Shown here: one piece after another, positions 1 through 5,940 of the stretch | Position numbering within the stretch: the stretch's first letter is position 1 | Layout: every line of letters begins with the position of its first letter | From: Candidatus Avelusimicrobium alvi | GTDB lineage: Bacteria; Elusimicrobiota; Elusimicrobia; Elusimicrobiales; Elusimicrobiaceae | NCBI GenBank assembly: GCA_002329395.1 | Contig: DCTQ01000002.1 | Span: 1-6,416, forward strand | Length of the DNA: 6,416 nt | Direction: 5' to 3' | Position numbers and translations under genes: made by a program | Notes under the pieces: model-generated | What the model was told of the DNA's origin: nothing | What the model saw: the letters and a program-made list of their open reading frames with translations, nothing else | The model's database searches: none

Positions 1-971
1 TGGGAATGTTTTTACACATGGTGTTCGGCATCGGCATTTTGCCGGGTATGGCGCTCGGCACGCTGTTTACGGGGCTGTACAGCGCATGGGGCGGGTTCCG
101 CTCCGTCGTGTTTTCGGACCTGGTGCAATTTTTTGTCATGTGCAGCGCGGTGCTGCTGGTGGTCGTGTTTTCCGTGGGCACCTTTGGCGGGCTGGGGTTT
201 TTAAAAGCCAATCTGCCGGCTTCGCACTTTACTTTAACGGGCGGCAATTCGTGGATGAACACGCTTATTTGGGGGTTTATCGCCCTGTCTACGCTGATTG
301 ACCCCAGCTTTTACCAGCGCTGTTTTGCGGCCAAAAGCCCTTCCGTCGTTAAAAAAGGCGTACTGATTTCCACCTTCATCTGGTTTTGTTTTGACCTGTG
401 CACCACCGCAGGGTCGCTCTATGCGCGCGCGCTCCTGCCGCAGGCCGAGCCGGGCCAGGCATATTTTTTCTACTCCATCCAGCTCCTGCCCATTGGCCTG
501 AGAGGTTTTTTCGTGGCGGGCGTGCTGGCCATTATTCTCTCCACGCTCAACTCCTTTTTATTCATCGCGTCCAATACGCTGAGCTTTGACCTGTTGCGCA
601 ACCGCTTTAAAAACATTGTGCTTTCCAACCGCATTTCCATCTTTGCCGTGGGCCTGTTGGCGATTGCCATGGCGCATATGTTCCACGGCAGTTTTAAGGA
701 AATCTGGCTGGTGCTGGGGTCTTATTTCTCGGCGTGTTTACTGGTGCCTATTTTGATGGGATACCTCTCCCCGGGCCGCATCAGCGACCGGCTGTTCGTG
801 TTTTCGTCCCTCACCAGCGCGGCGGTGATGACCGCCTGGCGGTTTATCCCCAAGCACGAAGTCCTGCAGGCGGTGGACCCGTTCTACGCGGGCGTAGCCG
901 CGGGGCTGGTTATTTTGCTGTTATGCCGAAAAGGAGAGAAAGGCTATGTTGCGCGCATTGTTGATAGGTAA
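1..971 (+). CDS. Sodium:solute symporter (SSS family), C-terminal part; candidate thiamine transporter
   Basis: The reading frame is open to the left edge, so the true start lies outside; about 321 residues are visible of a family usually near 450-550. The fragment is strongly hydrophobic with several membrane segments separated by short basic loops. Two family hallmarks are visible. YSAWGGFRSVVFSDLVQFF (residues 25-43 counted from the ATG at 6) matches the conserved GG...D..Q segment. ILSTLNSFLFIASNTLSFDLL (about 176-196) matches the helix whose Ser/Thr pair contributes to the second sodium site in LeuT-fold symporters. Such proteins sit in the inner membrane and couple Na+ entry to solute uptake. 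The substrate cannot be read from the sequence. The last 26 bases overlap thiN, and ThiV-type SSS proteins have been predicted as thiamine transporters from comparative genomics, so thiamine or a precursor is the favoured guess. The family call is firm; the substrate is inference. Confidence 0.88.
   Translation, partial: GMFLHMVFGIGILPGMALGTLFTGLYSAWGGFRSVVFSDLVQFFVMCSAVLLVVVFSVGTFGGLGFLKANLPASHFTLTGGNSWMNTLIWGFIALSTLIDPSFYQRCFAAKSPSVVKKGVLISTFIWFCFDLCTTAGSLYARALLPQAEPGQAYFFYSIQLLPIGLRGFFVAGVLAIILSTLNSFLFIASNTLSFDLLRNRFKNIVLSNRISIFAVGLLAIAMAHMFHGSFKEIWLVLGSYFSACLLVPILMGYLSPGRISDRLFVFSSLTSAAVMTAWRFIPKHEVLQAVDPFYAGVAAGLVILLLCRKGEKGYVARIVDR
930..936 (+). promoter_or_regulatory. Ribosome binding site of thiN
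   Basis: AAAGGAG lies 9 bases before the ATG at 946, inside the last codons of the symporter gene. It supports this start for the kinase and shows that thiN can be translated from the same message as the transporter. Confidence 0.8.
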
Positions 972-1569
972 CGGCGAAACGCCGGACGCCGCGTTTTTAA
1001 AATCCCTGGCCGCCCGGGCCGACCTTATTCTGGCCGCCGACGGCGGGGCCGACCGCGCGCTGGCCGGCGGGCTTACGCCGGACGTTATCATCGGGGATTT
1101 GGATTCCGTTTCTCCCGCCGCCAAAAAACGCGTGTCCCCCGAAAACCTGATTTTTGTAGACAATCAAAACAATACGGATTTGGAAAAAGCGCTGGACTGG
1201 CTGGTTAAACGCGGCTGCAAGGCCTGCACGCTGACGGGCTTTGCCGGCGGCCGGTGGGATTTTACGCTCGGCAATTTTTTATCGGTTTATCCGTACGCTA
1301 AAAAAATGGACCTCACGTTCGCGGGCCCGGGCTGGAATTTTTATCCGGTTCAAAAAAACCGCCGCTTTGCCTGCCGTCCCGGTGCGCGCGTGAGCCTGAT
1401 TCCGCTTAAAAACTGCACCGGGGTAACTTTAAAAGGGCTGAAATACCCGCTTAAAAACGCGCGCCTGAAGCTGGGCGGCACGGGGCTGACGCTTAGCAAT
1501 ATCACCACCGGGAAAACTTTTGGCGTGGAAATGAAAAGCGGTTTTCTGTTTGTCTACGCCGAAGATTAA
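946..1569 (+). CDS. thiN: Thiamine pyrophosphokinase
   Basis: This cytoplasmic enzyme transfers pyrophosphate from ATP to thiamine, giving thiamine pyrophosphate (TPP) in one step; it serves salvage of imported thiamine. The 207-residue length is normal for the family. Motifs in order: ADGGAD (31-36), PDVIIGDLDS (45-54), NTDLEKAL (76-83) and GGRWDFTLGN (101-110), which together form the nucleotide and metal site, then the C-terminal thiamine-binding domain ending with GTGLTLSN (178-185). One departure is visible: bacterial members usually read GGR.DH.L.N, whereas here the histidine is replaced by Phe106; eukaryotic TPKs also vary there, so activity is still likely. The ATG at 946 has a good Shine-Dalgarno sequence and leaves the N-terminal LLIGNG intact. 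It overlaps the symporter by 26 bases and is followed by a terminator. No TPP riboswitch is visible, but the 5' end of the unit is outside the window. Confidence 0.93.
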   Translation: MLRALLIGNGETPDAAFLKSLAARADLILAADGGADRALAGGLTPDVIIGDLDSVSPAAKKRVSPENLIFVDNQNNTDLEKALDWLVKRGCKACTLTGFAGGRWDFTLGNFLSVYPYAKKMDLTFAGPGWNFYPVQKNRRFACRPGARVSLIPLKNCTGVTLKGLKYPLKNARLKLGGTGLTLSNITTGKTFGVEMKSGFLFVYAED

Positions 1570-1584
1570 CTTGCATTCCATGCA

Positions 1585-1616
1585 AAAGCCCCGCCGAAAA
1601 ACGGCGGGGCTTTCTT
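1585..1616. terminator. Rho-independent terminator, probably bidirectional
   Basis: A perfect 12-bp stem, AAAGCCCCGCCG at 1585-1596 paired with CGGCGGGGCTTT at 1602-1613, encloses a five-base A loop. It begins 15 bases after the thiN stop, and the T-rich TTTCTT follows for rightward transcription. On the other strand the same stem ends in TTTT, and it lies about 46 bases past the stop of the leftward TPR gene, so it probably ends both converging transcripts. A smaller palindrome, TTGCAT-TCC-ATGCAA (1571-1585), abuts it on the left. Confidence 0.9.
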
Positions 1617-1661
1617 ATATATCTTCCAAACGGTGTTTCCGGCAGGCTGTCGTACAGGTGC

Positions 1662-3218
1662 TTATTGCCGGGCGGATTTTGGCAGTTTCTTATACAGCTT
1701 GGCGGCTTCTTTTATCTCGCCGCGCGCCATATCCAGGTATTTGCGCGCGCGTTCAAAATCGCCCCGCTCGTACCAAATTGCGCCCCGGTGGTAGGCGATA
1801 TCCGGGTTGGCGGCCACGACCTCTTCCGGCACGGCGGACAAAATGTTTTCGGCGGCTTCGGTCTTGCCCTGTTTAAAATAAATCCAGGCCTGCGTATCAA
1901 TAAACGCGTTTTCTTCGGGGTTTACCGCCAGCGCACGCGCAATAAATTCCTGCGCGTCCGACAGGCGCAAATTGCGCTCCGCAAGCGAATAGGCGTAGAG
2001 GTTTAACGCCGCGGCGTTTTTGGGGTTTTTCTCCAGCAAAAGCTCCAGCTGCGCGTCCATTTCCTTGTACTTTTTCAAGCTGTCCAGCGTAAAGGCGTAC
2101 TGCAGGCGCGCCTCTTCATAAGCGGGGTTGGATTCTAAAATTTTCTTCAGCACCTTGGCGGCTTTTTTATATTCTTTTGCGTCGTTTAACGCAAGCGCGT
2201 AAAAATAGCCGATTTCCACGTTGCCGTCAAACTTCCGGTACGCCTCGGCCAGCGTTTTCAAGCTTTCTTCGGGGCGGTTTAAACGCTTTAAATAAAAGCT
2301 CACCTGCAGCCATTTGGCCGAAGATTTATCGTAATCCGCCGAGTCCTTCAAATACCCGACGGCGCGGGAATAATCGCCTTTCTGCTCGGCGATAAGCGCG
2401 AGGAAATAGGCGGAGGGAACGTCCCCGTTGTCGTCGGCTTTGGCTTTTAAAAAGTATTCTTCGGCTTTGGGCAGGTCTTTCACCAGCAAAAACACCGAAG
2501 CCATACGCGAAAACGTGCCCGCGTTGCCGTAGCCCATTTTTTCCAGTTCTTCAAATTCGTGCAGCATTAAAAAATACTGGGAAGATTTTTCGTACACTTC
2601 GCCCCTGCCCAAACGCGGGGCCGGGTCGTCCGGGGCCATTTCCACGGCTTTGTTGTAATACGCCAGCGCCTGCTGCAAATTTTGGGCGCGTAAATACAAA
2701 GAGCCCACTTCGGTATACACGGCGGGCGTGAGGCCCGGGTAATCTTCCGCCAGCGCCAGGAGTTTTTCCACGGCTTTATCCAAATTGGTAACGGACAAAA
2801 GCAGTACATACTGGTACAGGATGCGCACATTGTCGGGGTCTAAGGCGAGTGCGCTTTCGTAGGCTTTTTCGGCTTCGGAGAGGTTGCCCTTTTTCCACTG
2901 GTAAGCGGCGTACACCATCCAGTCGTCCGAATCGTTTTCCCCCTGAGACACAAACCCGGCGTACGGGTCCGCCCATTCGGGTTTTTCATTGGCAAGCGCC
3001 TCGGACACCAAAAGCCGCTTGAGATATTTAGAATCAGGATCAGACTCCAGCGCTTTTTCCAGATACGAAAACGCCTTCGGGTCGTCCGCGCGCTGGGCGT
3101 AGACGGCTTTTAAAAAATCGTTAAACAAGCGGGCTTCGCGTTTGCTTTCGTCGTTAAGCGAAAGCGCAAACGCGGGGGATAAAGCCAGGCAGAAAACCAG
3201 CGTCAGGTATTTTTTCAT
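1662..3218 (-). CDS. Exported tetratricopeptide-repeat (TPR) protein
   Basis: A 518-residue protein with a typical Sec signal peptide: MKKY, a hydrophobic core to about residue 15, then AFA-LS, consistent with signal peptidase I cleavage near residue 18. There is no lipobox cysteine, so it is probably periplasmic and soluble. The mature part is helical repeats throughout. Clear TPR units include about 104-130 (AAYQWKKGNLSEAEKAYESA), 168-200 (GSLYLRAQNLQQALAYYNKA), 232-262, 268-296, 338-366 and 440-465. The segment at 404-450 (NLYAYSLAERNLRLSDAQ... then AFIDTQAWIYFKQGK) resembles the 'N.lGY.LA....L.eA...I..AL...P.....DS.GWvyy..G' pair common in large bacterial TPR proteins. TPR stacks bind partner proteins; no enzyme domain or specific partner is visible. 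It is the last gene of the operon, its ATG overlapping the rimI stop (ATGA). The family is certain, the function unknown. Confidence 0.9.
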   Translation of the reverse strand: MKKYLTLVFCLALSPAFALSLNDESKREARLFNDFLKAVYAQRADDPKAFSYLEKALESDPDSKYLKRLLVSEALANEKPEWADPYAGFVSQGENDSDDWMVYAAYQWKKGNLSEAEKAYESALALDPDNVRILYQYVLLLSVTNLDKAVEKLLALAEDYPGLTPAVYTEVGSLYLRAQNLQQALAYYNKAVEMAPDDPAPRLGRGEVYEKSSQYFLMLHEFEELEKMGYGNAGTFSRMASVFLLVKDLPKAEEYFLKAKADDNGDVPSAYFLALIAEQKGDYSRAVGYLKDSADYDKSSAKWLQVSFYLKRLNRPEESLKTLAEAYRKFDGNVEIGYFYALALNDAKEYKKAAKVLKKILESNPAYEEARLQYAFTLDSLKKYKEMDAQLELLLEKNPKNAAALNLYAYSLAERNLRLSDAQEFIARALAVNPEENAFIDTQAWIYFKQGKTEAAENILSAVPEEVVAANPDIAYHRGAIWYERGDFERARKYLDMARGEIKEAAKLYKKLPKSARQ

Positions 3219-3649
3219 AAATCGGCCCCCATAATTAAAGCGTCGTCTTTGCCGCCGTAAAACTTTTCGCGCCGCCCGATTTCTTTCAGCCCCGCCTTGC
3301 TGTAGAGCGAAATGGCCGCGCGGTTGTTTACGTTTACTTCCAGCGTCACCCGCTCGCCGCCGCGTTCGCGCACGTCTGCCAGCGCGCGGGACAATAACCT
3401 AAACCCAATGCCCCGGCGGCAGGCTTCGGGCAAAACGGCCAAATTCAAAATCTCGCAAAATCCCGCCGCCAGCCGAAGCGACAGAAACCCGAGCACCGCG
3501 CCGTTCTCTTCCCAGCACCACACGCAGGCCGACGCGTTGCCAATCTCCCCCGCCAGCCCCTTTTCGCCCCAGTGCGCGCTCATCGGCTGGGCGGCTTCAA
3601 TAAAAGCCAGCCGCGGCGCGTCCAAAGGAAGGGCGGGGCGCAGTTTCAT
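3215..3649 (-). CDS. rimI: Ribosomal protein S18-alanine N-acetyltransferase RimI
   Basis: A GNAT-fold acetyltransferase of 144 residues, normal for RimI, which acetylates the N-terminal alanine of ribosomal protein S18 with acetyl-CoA. The acetyl-CoA pyrophosphate loop is CRRGIGFRLL (77-86, the R/Q..G.G motif). It follows the strand EILNLAVLPE (66-75), which fits the L.V.P pattern before motif A. The C-terminal stretch LEVNVNNRAAISLYSKAGL (103-121) is diagnostic of RimI: Glu104 and Tyr116 fall where the catalytic Glu and Tyr of the E. coli enzyme lie, and KFYGGKDDALIM (129-140) matches the family's YY....EDA..M tail. The start codon overlaps the tsaB stop in an ATGA, and no strong Shine-Dalgarno sequence precedes it, so translation is probably coupled to tsaB. 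Its place after tsaE-tsaB is a widespread bacterial arrangement and supports the RimI assignment over a generic GNAT. Confidence 0.92.
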   Translation of the reverse strand: MKLRPALPLDAPRLAFIEAAQPMSAHWGEKGLAGEIGNASACVWCWEENGAVLGFLSLRLAAGFCEILNLAVLPEACRRGIGFRLLSRALADVRERGGERVTLEVNVNNRAAISLYSKAGLKEIGRREKFYGGKDDALIMGADL

Positions 3650-4341
3650 ACGGGATTGACCAGCTCAAACCGGGCGGGTTTTAAATACAGCGGCTCCAGC
3701 GCGTTTTGCTCCCACGCCGGATTATTGGCCATTTCCAACAGCGCGGCGGGCCGGACCTTGCAGTCCTTTGCGTCCGCCAGCGTATAAGCCGTACCTACCA
3801 AGCCAGCCAGCGGCGCGCCGTCTTTATCGCTTCCGGCCAAAAAGAGCGGCTGTTTATAAGCGGCCAGGCGCGCGAGCAGTTCCTCGCGCGAAAGCCACGC
3901 GGGGCCGGCATTTTCGCCGTCAAAAATCTGCAAAAAGTATTCTTCCCGAAACGCGTGCAGCACGATGCCCAGCGCCCCCTGCGGATGGCGTTTTTGCCAG
4001 GAGCCGAATTTGCGCGACGAAGCGGCCTGAAAGCGGATAACGTCAAACACGGTGGTCCCGCGCACCTCGGTATGGTTTAAATACTTCATCATAGACGCAA
4101 ACGTAAGCGAAATGCGGATGCCCGTAAAACGCCCCGGCCCGCGGATGATAAAAATCCGGCCGATATCGCCCAGCTCCGCGCCCGCTTTGGCCAGCACGGC
4201 GTTTAATACCGGGAACAGCAGTTTTTCCTGCTTGACGCCTTTTTTGCGCGCGGCAAAAACTTTCCCGTCTTTCTCCACGGCCAGCAGCAAAGGCGAGCCG
4301 GAAGTATCCATCGCAAGAGTCAGTTTTTTGCGGCTTTGCAT
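3646..4341 (-). CDS. tsaB: tRNA threonylcarbamoyladenosine (t6A) biosynthesis protein TsaB
   Basis: TsaB is the non-catalytic ASKHA-fold partner of TsaD. The TsaB-TsaD-TsaE complex transfers threonylcarbamoyl from its AMP adduct to A37 of ANN-decoding tRNAs in the cytoplasm. The 231-residue length is typical. Visible motifs are LAMDTSGSPLLLAVEKDGK (9-27, usual pattern iDTS....val..dg), RGPGRFTGIRIS (67-78, usual GPGSFTGlRig) and the C-terminal LEPLYLKPA (215-223, usual P.Yl..p). The GPG-Arg-FTG form replaces the common serine, and the usual His after the first strand pair is absent (VKQEKLLFPVLNAVL, 36-50); both can vary because TsaB is not the catalytic subunit. The ATG at 4341 is preferred over an upstream extension to 4473: it puts the first strand at the N terminus as in the family, and GGAGG lies just before it. 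It overlaps the end of tsaE by 22 bases and the rimI start by 4. Confidence 0.92.
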   Translation of the reverse strand: MQSRKKLTLAMDTSGSPLLLAVEKDGKVFAARKKGVKQEKLLFPVLNAVLAKAGAELGDIGRIFIIRGPGRFTGIRISLTFASMMKYLNHTEVRGTTVFDVIRFQAASSRKFGSWQKRHPQGALGIVLHAFREEYFLQIFDGENAGPAWLSREELLARLAAYKQPLFLAGSDKDGAPLAGLVGTAYTLADAKDCKVRPAALLEMANNPAWEQNALEPLYLKPARFELVNPV

Positions 4342-4796
4342 AATTCCTCCAACAAGGCGTCCGATACGCGCCCGAAGGAGTGCAGTTGAATCACGCGCGC
4401 ATCTCCTTCTTGTAAGATAAAATCCATTTCCAGCCGGTCCGCCGGCAGCATATGGCGGATGGGGTCCGGCCATTCGGCCAAAATAACGGCGCGCTCGTCT
4501 TCCAGCATTTCTTCAAAACCCAGGTTGAACACTTCGCCTTCTTCCAGGCGGAACAAATCAATGTGAAACAAACGGTTCCGTTTGTTTTTGTATTCTTTCA
4601 TCAGGCTGAAGCTGGCGCTGGTGGGAGAGCTTTTAAGCCCCAAAGCGGCCGCCACGCCTTTTACAAACACCGTCTTGCCTGCGCCGATGGGCCCGCGCAG
4701 AAAAACAATTTCCCCGCCTTTAAGCGCACGCGCAAAACGCCCGGCCAGGGCCAGCGTTTCCTCGGGCGAGCGGGAAGAAATTTCACCCGTTTTCAT
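4320..4796 (-). CDS. tsaE: tRNA t6A biosynthesis ATPase TsaE
   Basis: TsaE is a small P-loop ATPase that binds TsaB-TsaD and is needed for repeated cycles of t6A synthesis on tRNA. Counting from the ATG at 4796 it has 158 residues, normal for the family. It contains Walker A GPIGAGKT (35-42), HIDLFRL (78-84, usual H.DlYRl) and the acidic strand ending ILAEWPD (105-111, usual liEWp). The usual SPTF.L..EY segment reads SPT-SAS-FSLMKEY (57-69), so three residues appear inserted between T and F. They are encoded by AGC GCC AGC, a short tandem-like stretch. The ATG at 4796 forms TAATG with the stop of the upstream gene; an in-frame TTG at 4817 would add seven residues and is less likely. The 3' end overlaps tsaB by 22 bases. 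Together with TsaB the identification is firm; tsaD and tsaC are not in the window. Confidence 0.93.
   Translation of the reverse strand: MKTGEISSRSPEETLALAGRFARALKGGEIVFLRGPIGAGKTVFVKGVAAALGLKSSPTSASFSLMKEYKNKRNRLFHIDLFRLEEGEVFNLGFEEMLEDERAVILAEWPDPIRHMLPADRLEMDFILQEGDARVIQLHSFGRVSDALLEELCKAAKN
4346..4350 (-). promoter_or_regulatory. Ribosome binding site deciding the tsaB start
   Basis: GGAGG on the minus strand, 4 bases before the ATG at 4341 and inside the last codons of tsaE. It argues for this start rather than the open frame extending to 4473. Confidence 0.7.
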
Positions 4797-5254
4797 TATT
4801 TCACCGTTTTGATGCAAATTTCGCGCCCGTCCACTTCCCGGCGGTCCAGATTGACGGGATCCGGTACTTCTTTGCCGTCCACGGAAAACACGTATTTGTA
4901 TTCGCCGCCCGTCAGCGCCACCGAGGTTTCAAAATAGCCTTTGCGGTAGCCTTTGAGCACGATGGGGTCTTTGCCCCAGCGGTTGAAATCGGCCAGCAGT
5001 TCCACCTTTTTTGCGCCGGGCGCGGTCAGGAAGAACTTGCGGTATTTCACTTCCGTATCATATGCTTGGCGGACGGGTTGGGCGCGCGCAATAAGACTCT
5101 CTTTATTTAAAGGCGCGATGGAGGCGGAACTTTCAATGGTGTCGGCCGCATAGTCGTAATAATCTTCCGACGCGGCGAAAAACCACGTGAGTACCAGCGA
5201 AATTAAAATCAAAAACAGCACAAAAAGCGCACCGGGTTTTTTAATTTTGGGCAT
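4796..5254 (-). CDS. Membrane-anchored protein with an AMPK/CBM48-like E-set domain
   Basis: A 152-residue protein. A basic start (MPKIKK) precedes one hydrophobic segment (about 9-27, ALFVLFLILISLVLTWFFA), either an uncleaved signal anchor or a signal peptide, so the rest should lie outside the cytoplasmic membrane. After a linker of about 45 residues, residues 73-150 form an E-set domain of the AMPK beta/CBM48 glycogen-recognition type: VELLADFNRW (84-93, usual v.L.GdFN.W), a short beta stretch with YFETSVAL, then GGEYKYVFSVDGKEVPDP (116-133, usual pGeY.YKF.VDG.w..DP). The first sugar-contacting Trp is kept (W93). Aligned to AMPK beta, the second Trp and the nearby Lys fall on E129 and V122, so glycan binding is doubtful. 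There is no catalytic domain. It starts 14 bases inside the radical SAM gene with a strong Shine-Dalgarno sequence and ends in TAATG with tsaE. Its role is unknown. Confidence 0.82.
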   Translation of the reverse strand: MPKIKKPGALFVLFLILISLVLTWFFAASEDYYDYAADTIESSASIAPLNKESLIARAQPVRQAYDTEVKYRKFFLTAPGAKKVELLADFNRWGKDPIVLKGYRKGYFETSVALTGGEYKYVFSVDGKEVPDPVNLDRREVDGREICIKTVK

Positions 5255-5894
5255 CTAAAAAGCTCCTTAAATAGAATTGCGCGCCGTCCGCTTCGGCTAT
5301 TTTCTTGACGGCTTCGGCGTCCGCTCCCGTCCGGTCCACGCAGCTGGCCACCACGCGGTCAAACCCCGCGGCCGCGCACAGGCGGATAAACTCGCGCACG
5401 GCGTCGTAACCGTCTTCGTAGCCTTCGGCGGGCCGGACGATTTTGCGCCATACCTCGGCATTTTCGGCATTGAGGCTGACATTGACGATATCCACCACGC
5501 GCCGCAGTTCGGGCACGATGTTTTTATGATTAATCAGATTGCCCAGGCCGTTGGTGTTTAGGCGGATTTTAAAAGGCGGATATTTGGCCTGCGCCATCCA
5601 GCCTTTCAGCGTCTGCGCCGTGAACAACAGCACGTCCAGGCGCATGGTAGGCTCGCCGTATCCGCAGAAGACAACTTCTTTAAACGGAGCTTTTTTCAAT
5701 TCCGCGTCCAGCGCGGCCACGACGTCATTGGCGGAGGGCTCGTTCCCCTCCAGGTTTAAATTATTCCCGTGAAAATCCATCCGCCACTTGGTTTTAATGC
5801 AAAAGGCGCACAGATTGGGGCAGCGGTTGGTGATGTTCAAATACACCCCGTCCCCAAAACGGTATACGGTTTTAGGTGTTTCTTGTTTTGCCAT
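5241..5894 (-). CDS. Radical SAM protein, TatD-associated type
   Basis: A 217-residue cytoplasmic iron-sulfur enzyme of the radical S-adenosylmethionine superfamily. The cluster motif C-x3-C-x2-C is present as NRCPNLCAFC (C25, C29, C32). GYGEPT (78-83) is the SAM-binding GGEP-type motif, and RLNTNGLGNLIN (111-122) and VNVSLNAENAEVW (137-149) are further strands of the partial barrel. The pattern YLNITNRCPNLCAFC, FCGYGEPT, LNTNGLGN, SLNA and VRP fits the small subfamily described as 'TatD family-associated' radical SAM proteins, whose substrate is unknown. No tatD gene is visible here. There is no SPASM or other auxiliary-cluster domain, and the length is short for a radical SAM enzyme but normal for this subfamily. 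The ATG at 5894 is preferred to an extension to 5993: it follows GAGGGG and a TATAAT box, and the extension would run through that promoter and over the pilin end. First gene of the six-gene operon. Confidence 0.85.
   Translation of the reverse strand: MAKQETPKTVYRFGDGVYLNITNRCPNLCAFCIKTKWRMDFHGNNLNLEGNEPSANDVVAALDAELKKAPFKEVVFCGYGEPTMRLDVLLFTAQTLKGWMAQAKYPPFKIRLNTNGLGNLINHKNIVPELRRVVDIVNVSLNAENAEVWRKIVRPAEGYEDGYDAVREFIRLCAAAGFDRVVASCVDRTGADAEAVKKIAEADGAQFYLRSFLDAQN
5263..5268 (-). promoter_or_regulatory. Ribosome binding site of the E-set protein gene
   Basis: AAGGAG on the minus strand, 8 bases before the ATG at 5254, embedded in the last codons of the radical SAM gene. It supports both the start and independent translation from a shared transcript. 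Confidence 0.8.
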
Positions 5895-5899
5895 AAATA

Positions 5900-5905
5900 C
5901 CCCTC
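5900..5905 (-). promoter_or_regulatory. Ribosome binding site of the radical SAM gene
   Basis: GAGGGG on the minus strand, 5 bases before the ATG at 5894. If the TATAAT at 5913-5918 is the -10 box, the leader is only about 12 bases, so this site would lie almost at the 5' end of the message. Confidence 0.6.
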
Positions 5906-5912
5906 TACAGGT

Positions 5913-5940
5913 ATTATAGCAATTTGATACCGCACGCAAG
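5913..5940 (-). promoter_or_regulatory. Putative sigma-70-type promoter of the radical SAM-tsaE-tsaB-rimI-TPR operon
   Basis: A perfect -10 hexamer TATAAT is read on the minus strand at 5918-5913, in the 59-base gap between the pilin stop and the radical SAM start. The -35 region is poor: TTGCGT at 5939-5934 keeps only TTG and has a short 15-base spacer. The predicted transcript start is near 5906. No intrinsic terminator separates it from the pilin gene, so read-through from upstream is also possible. Position and -10 match are seen directly; promoter activity is inferred. Confidence 0.55.

Larger units (their letters stand above)
1662..5894 (-). other. Six-gene overlapping operon: radical SAM, E-set protein, tsaE, tsaB, rimI, TPR protein
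   Basis: All six genes point the same way and each overlaps the next: 14 bases, 1 (TAATG), 22, 4 (ATGA) and 4 (ATGA). There is no room for internal intergenic promoters or terminators, so one transcript from the promoter near 5913-5940 to the terminator at 1585-1613 is the simplest reading. Three genes serve tRNA and ribosome modification, one is a cytoplasmic radical SAM enzyme, and two encode products with N-terminal export or membrane signals. Confidence 0.8.

Noticed and set aside
901..945. TPP riboswitch in front of thiN
   Set aside because: The region is coding sequence of the symporter with only a Shine-Dalgarno site; any riboswitch would lie upstream of the window.
1617..1661. Possible continuation of the TPR protein past its stop through a frameshift (LYDSLPE-like reading)
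   Set aside because: Only about 15 residues, no TPR pattern, and the protein ends after a complete helix; nothing shows that the stop at 1662 is an error.
4342..4473. N-terminal extension of TsaB to 4473 (44 more residues)
   Set aside because: The extra residues are an out-of-frame reading of tsaE, and TsaB proteins begin right at the first strand; the ATG at 4341 follows GGAGG.
4797..4817. TTG start of TsaE at 4817
   Set aside because: It adds seven residues with no family match, and the ATG at 4796 forms a standard TAATG junction.
4452..4937. 161-codon open frame on the plus strand opposite tsaE
   Set aside because: It is antisense to well-supported genes, has low-complexity shadow composition and no recognisable motif. 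The same applies to the plus-strand frames at 3312-3659, 3706-4080 and 4052-4420.
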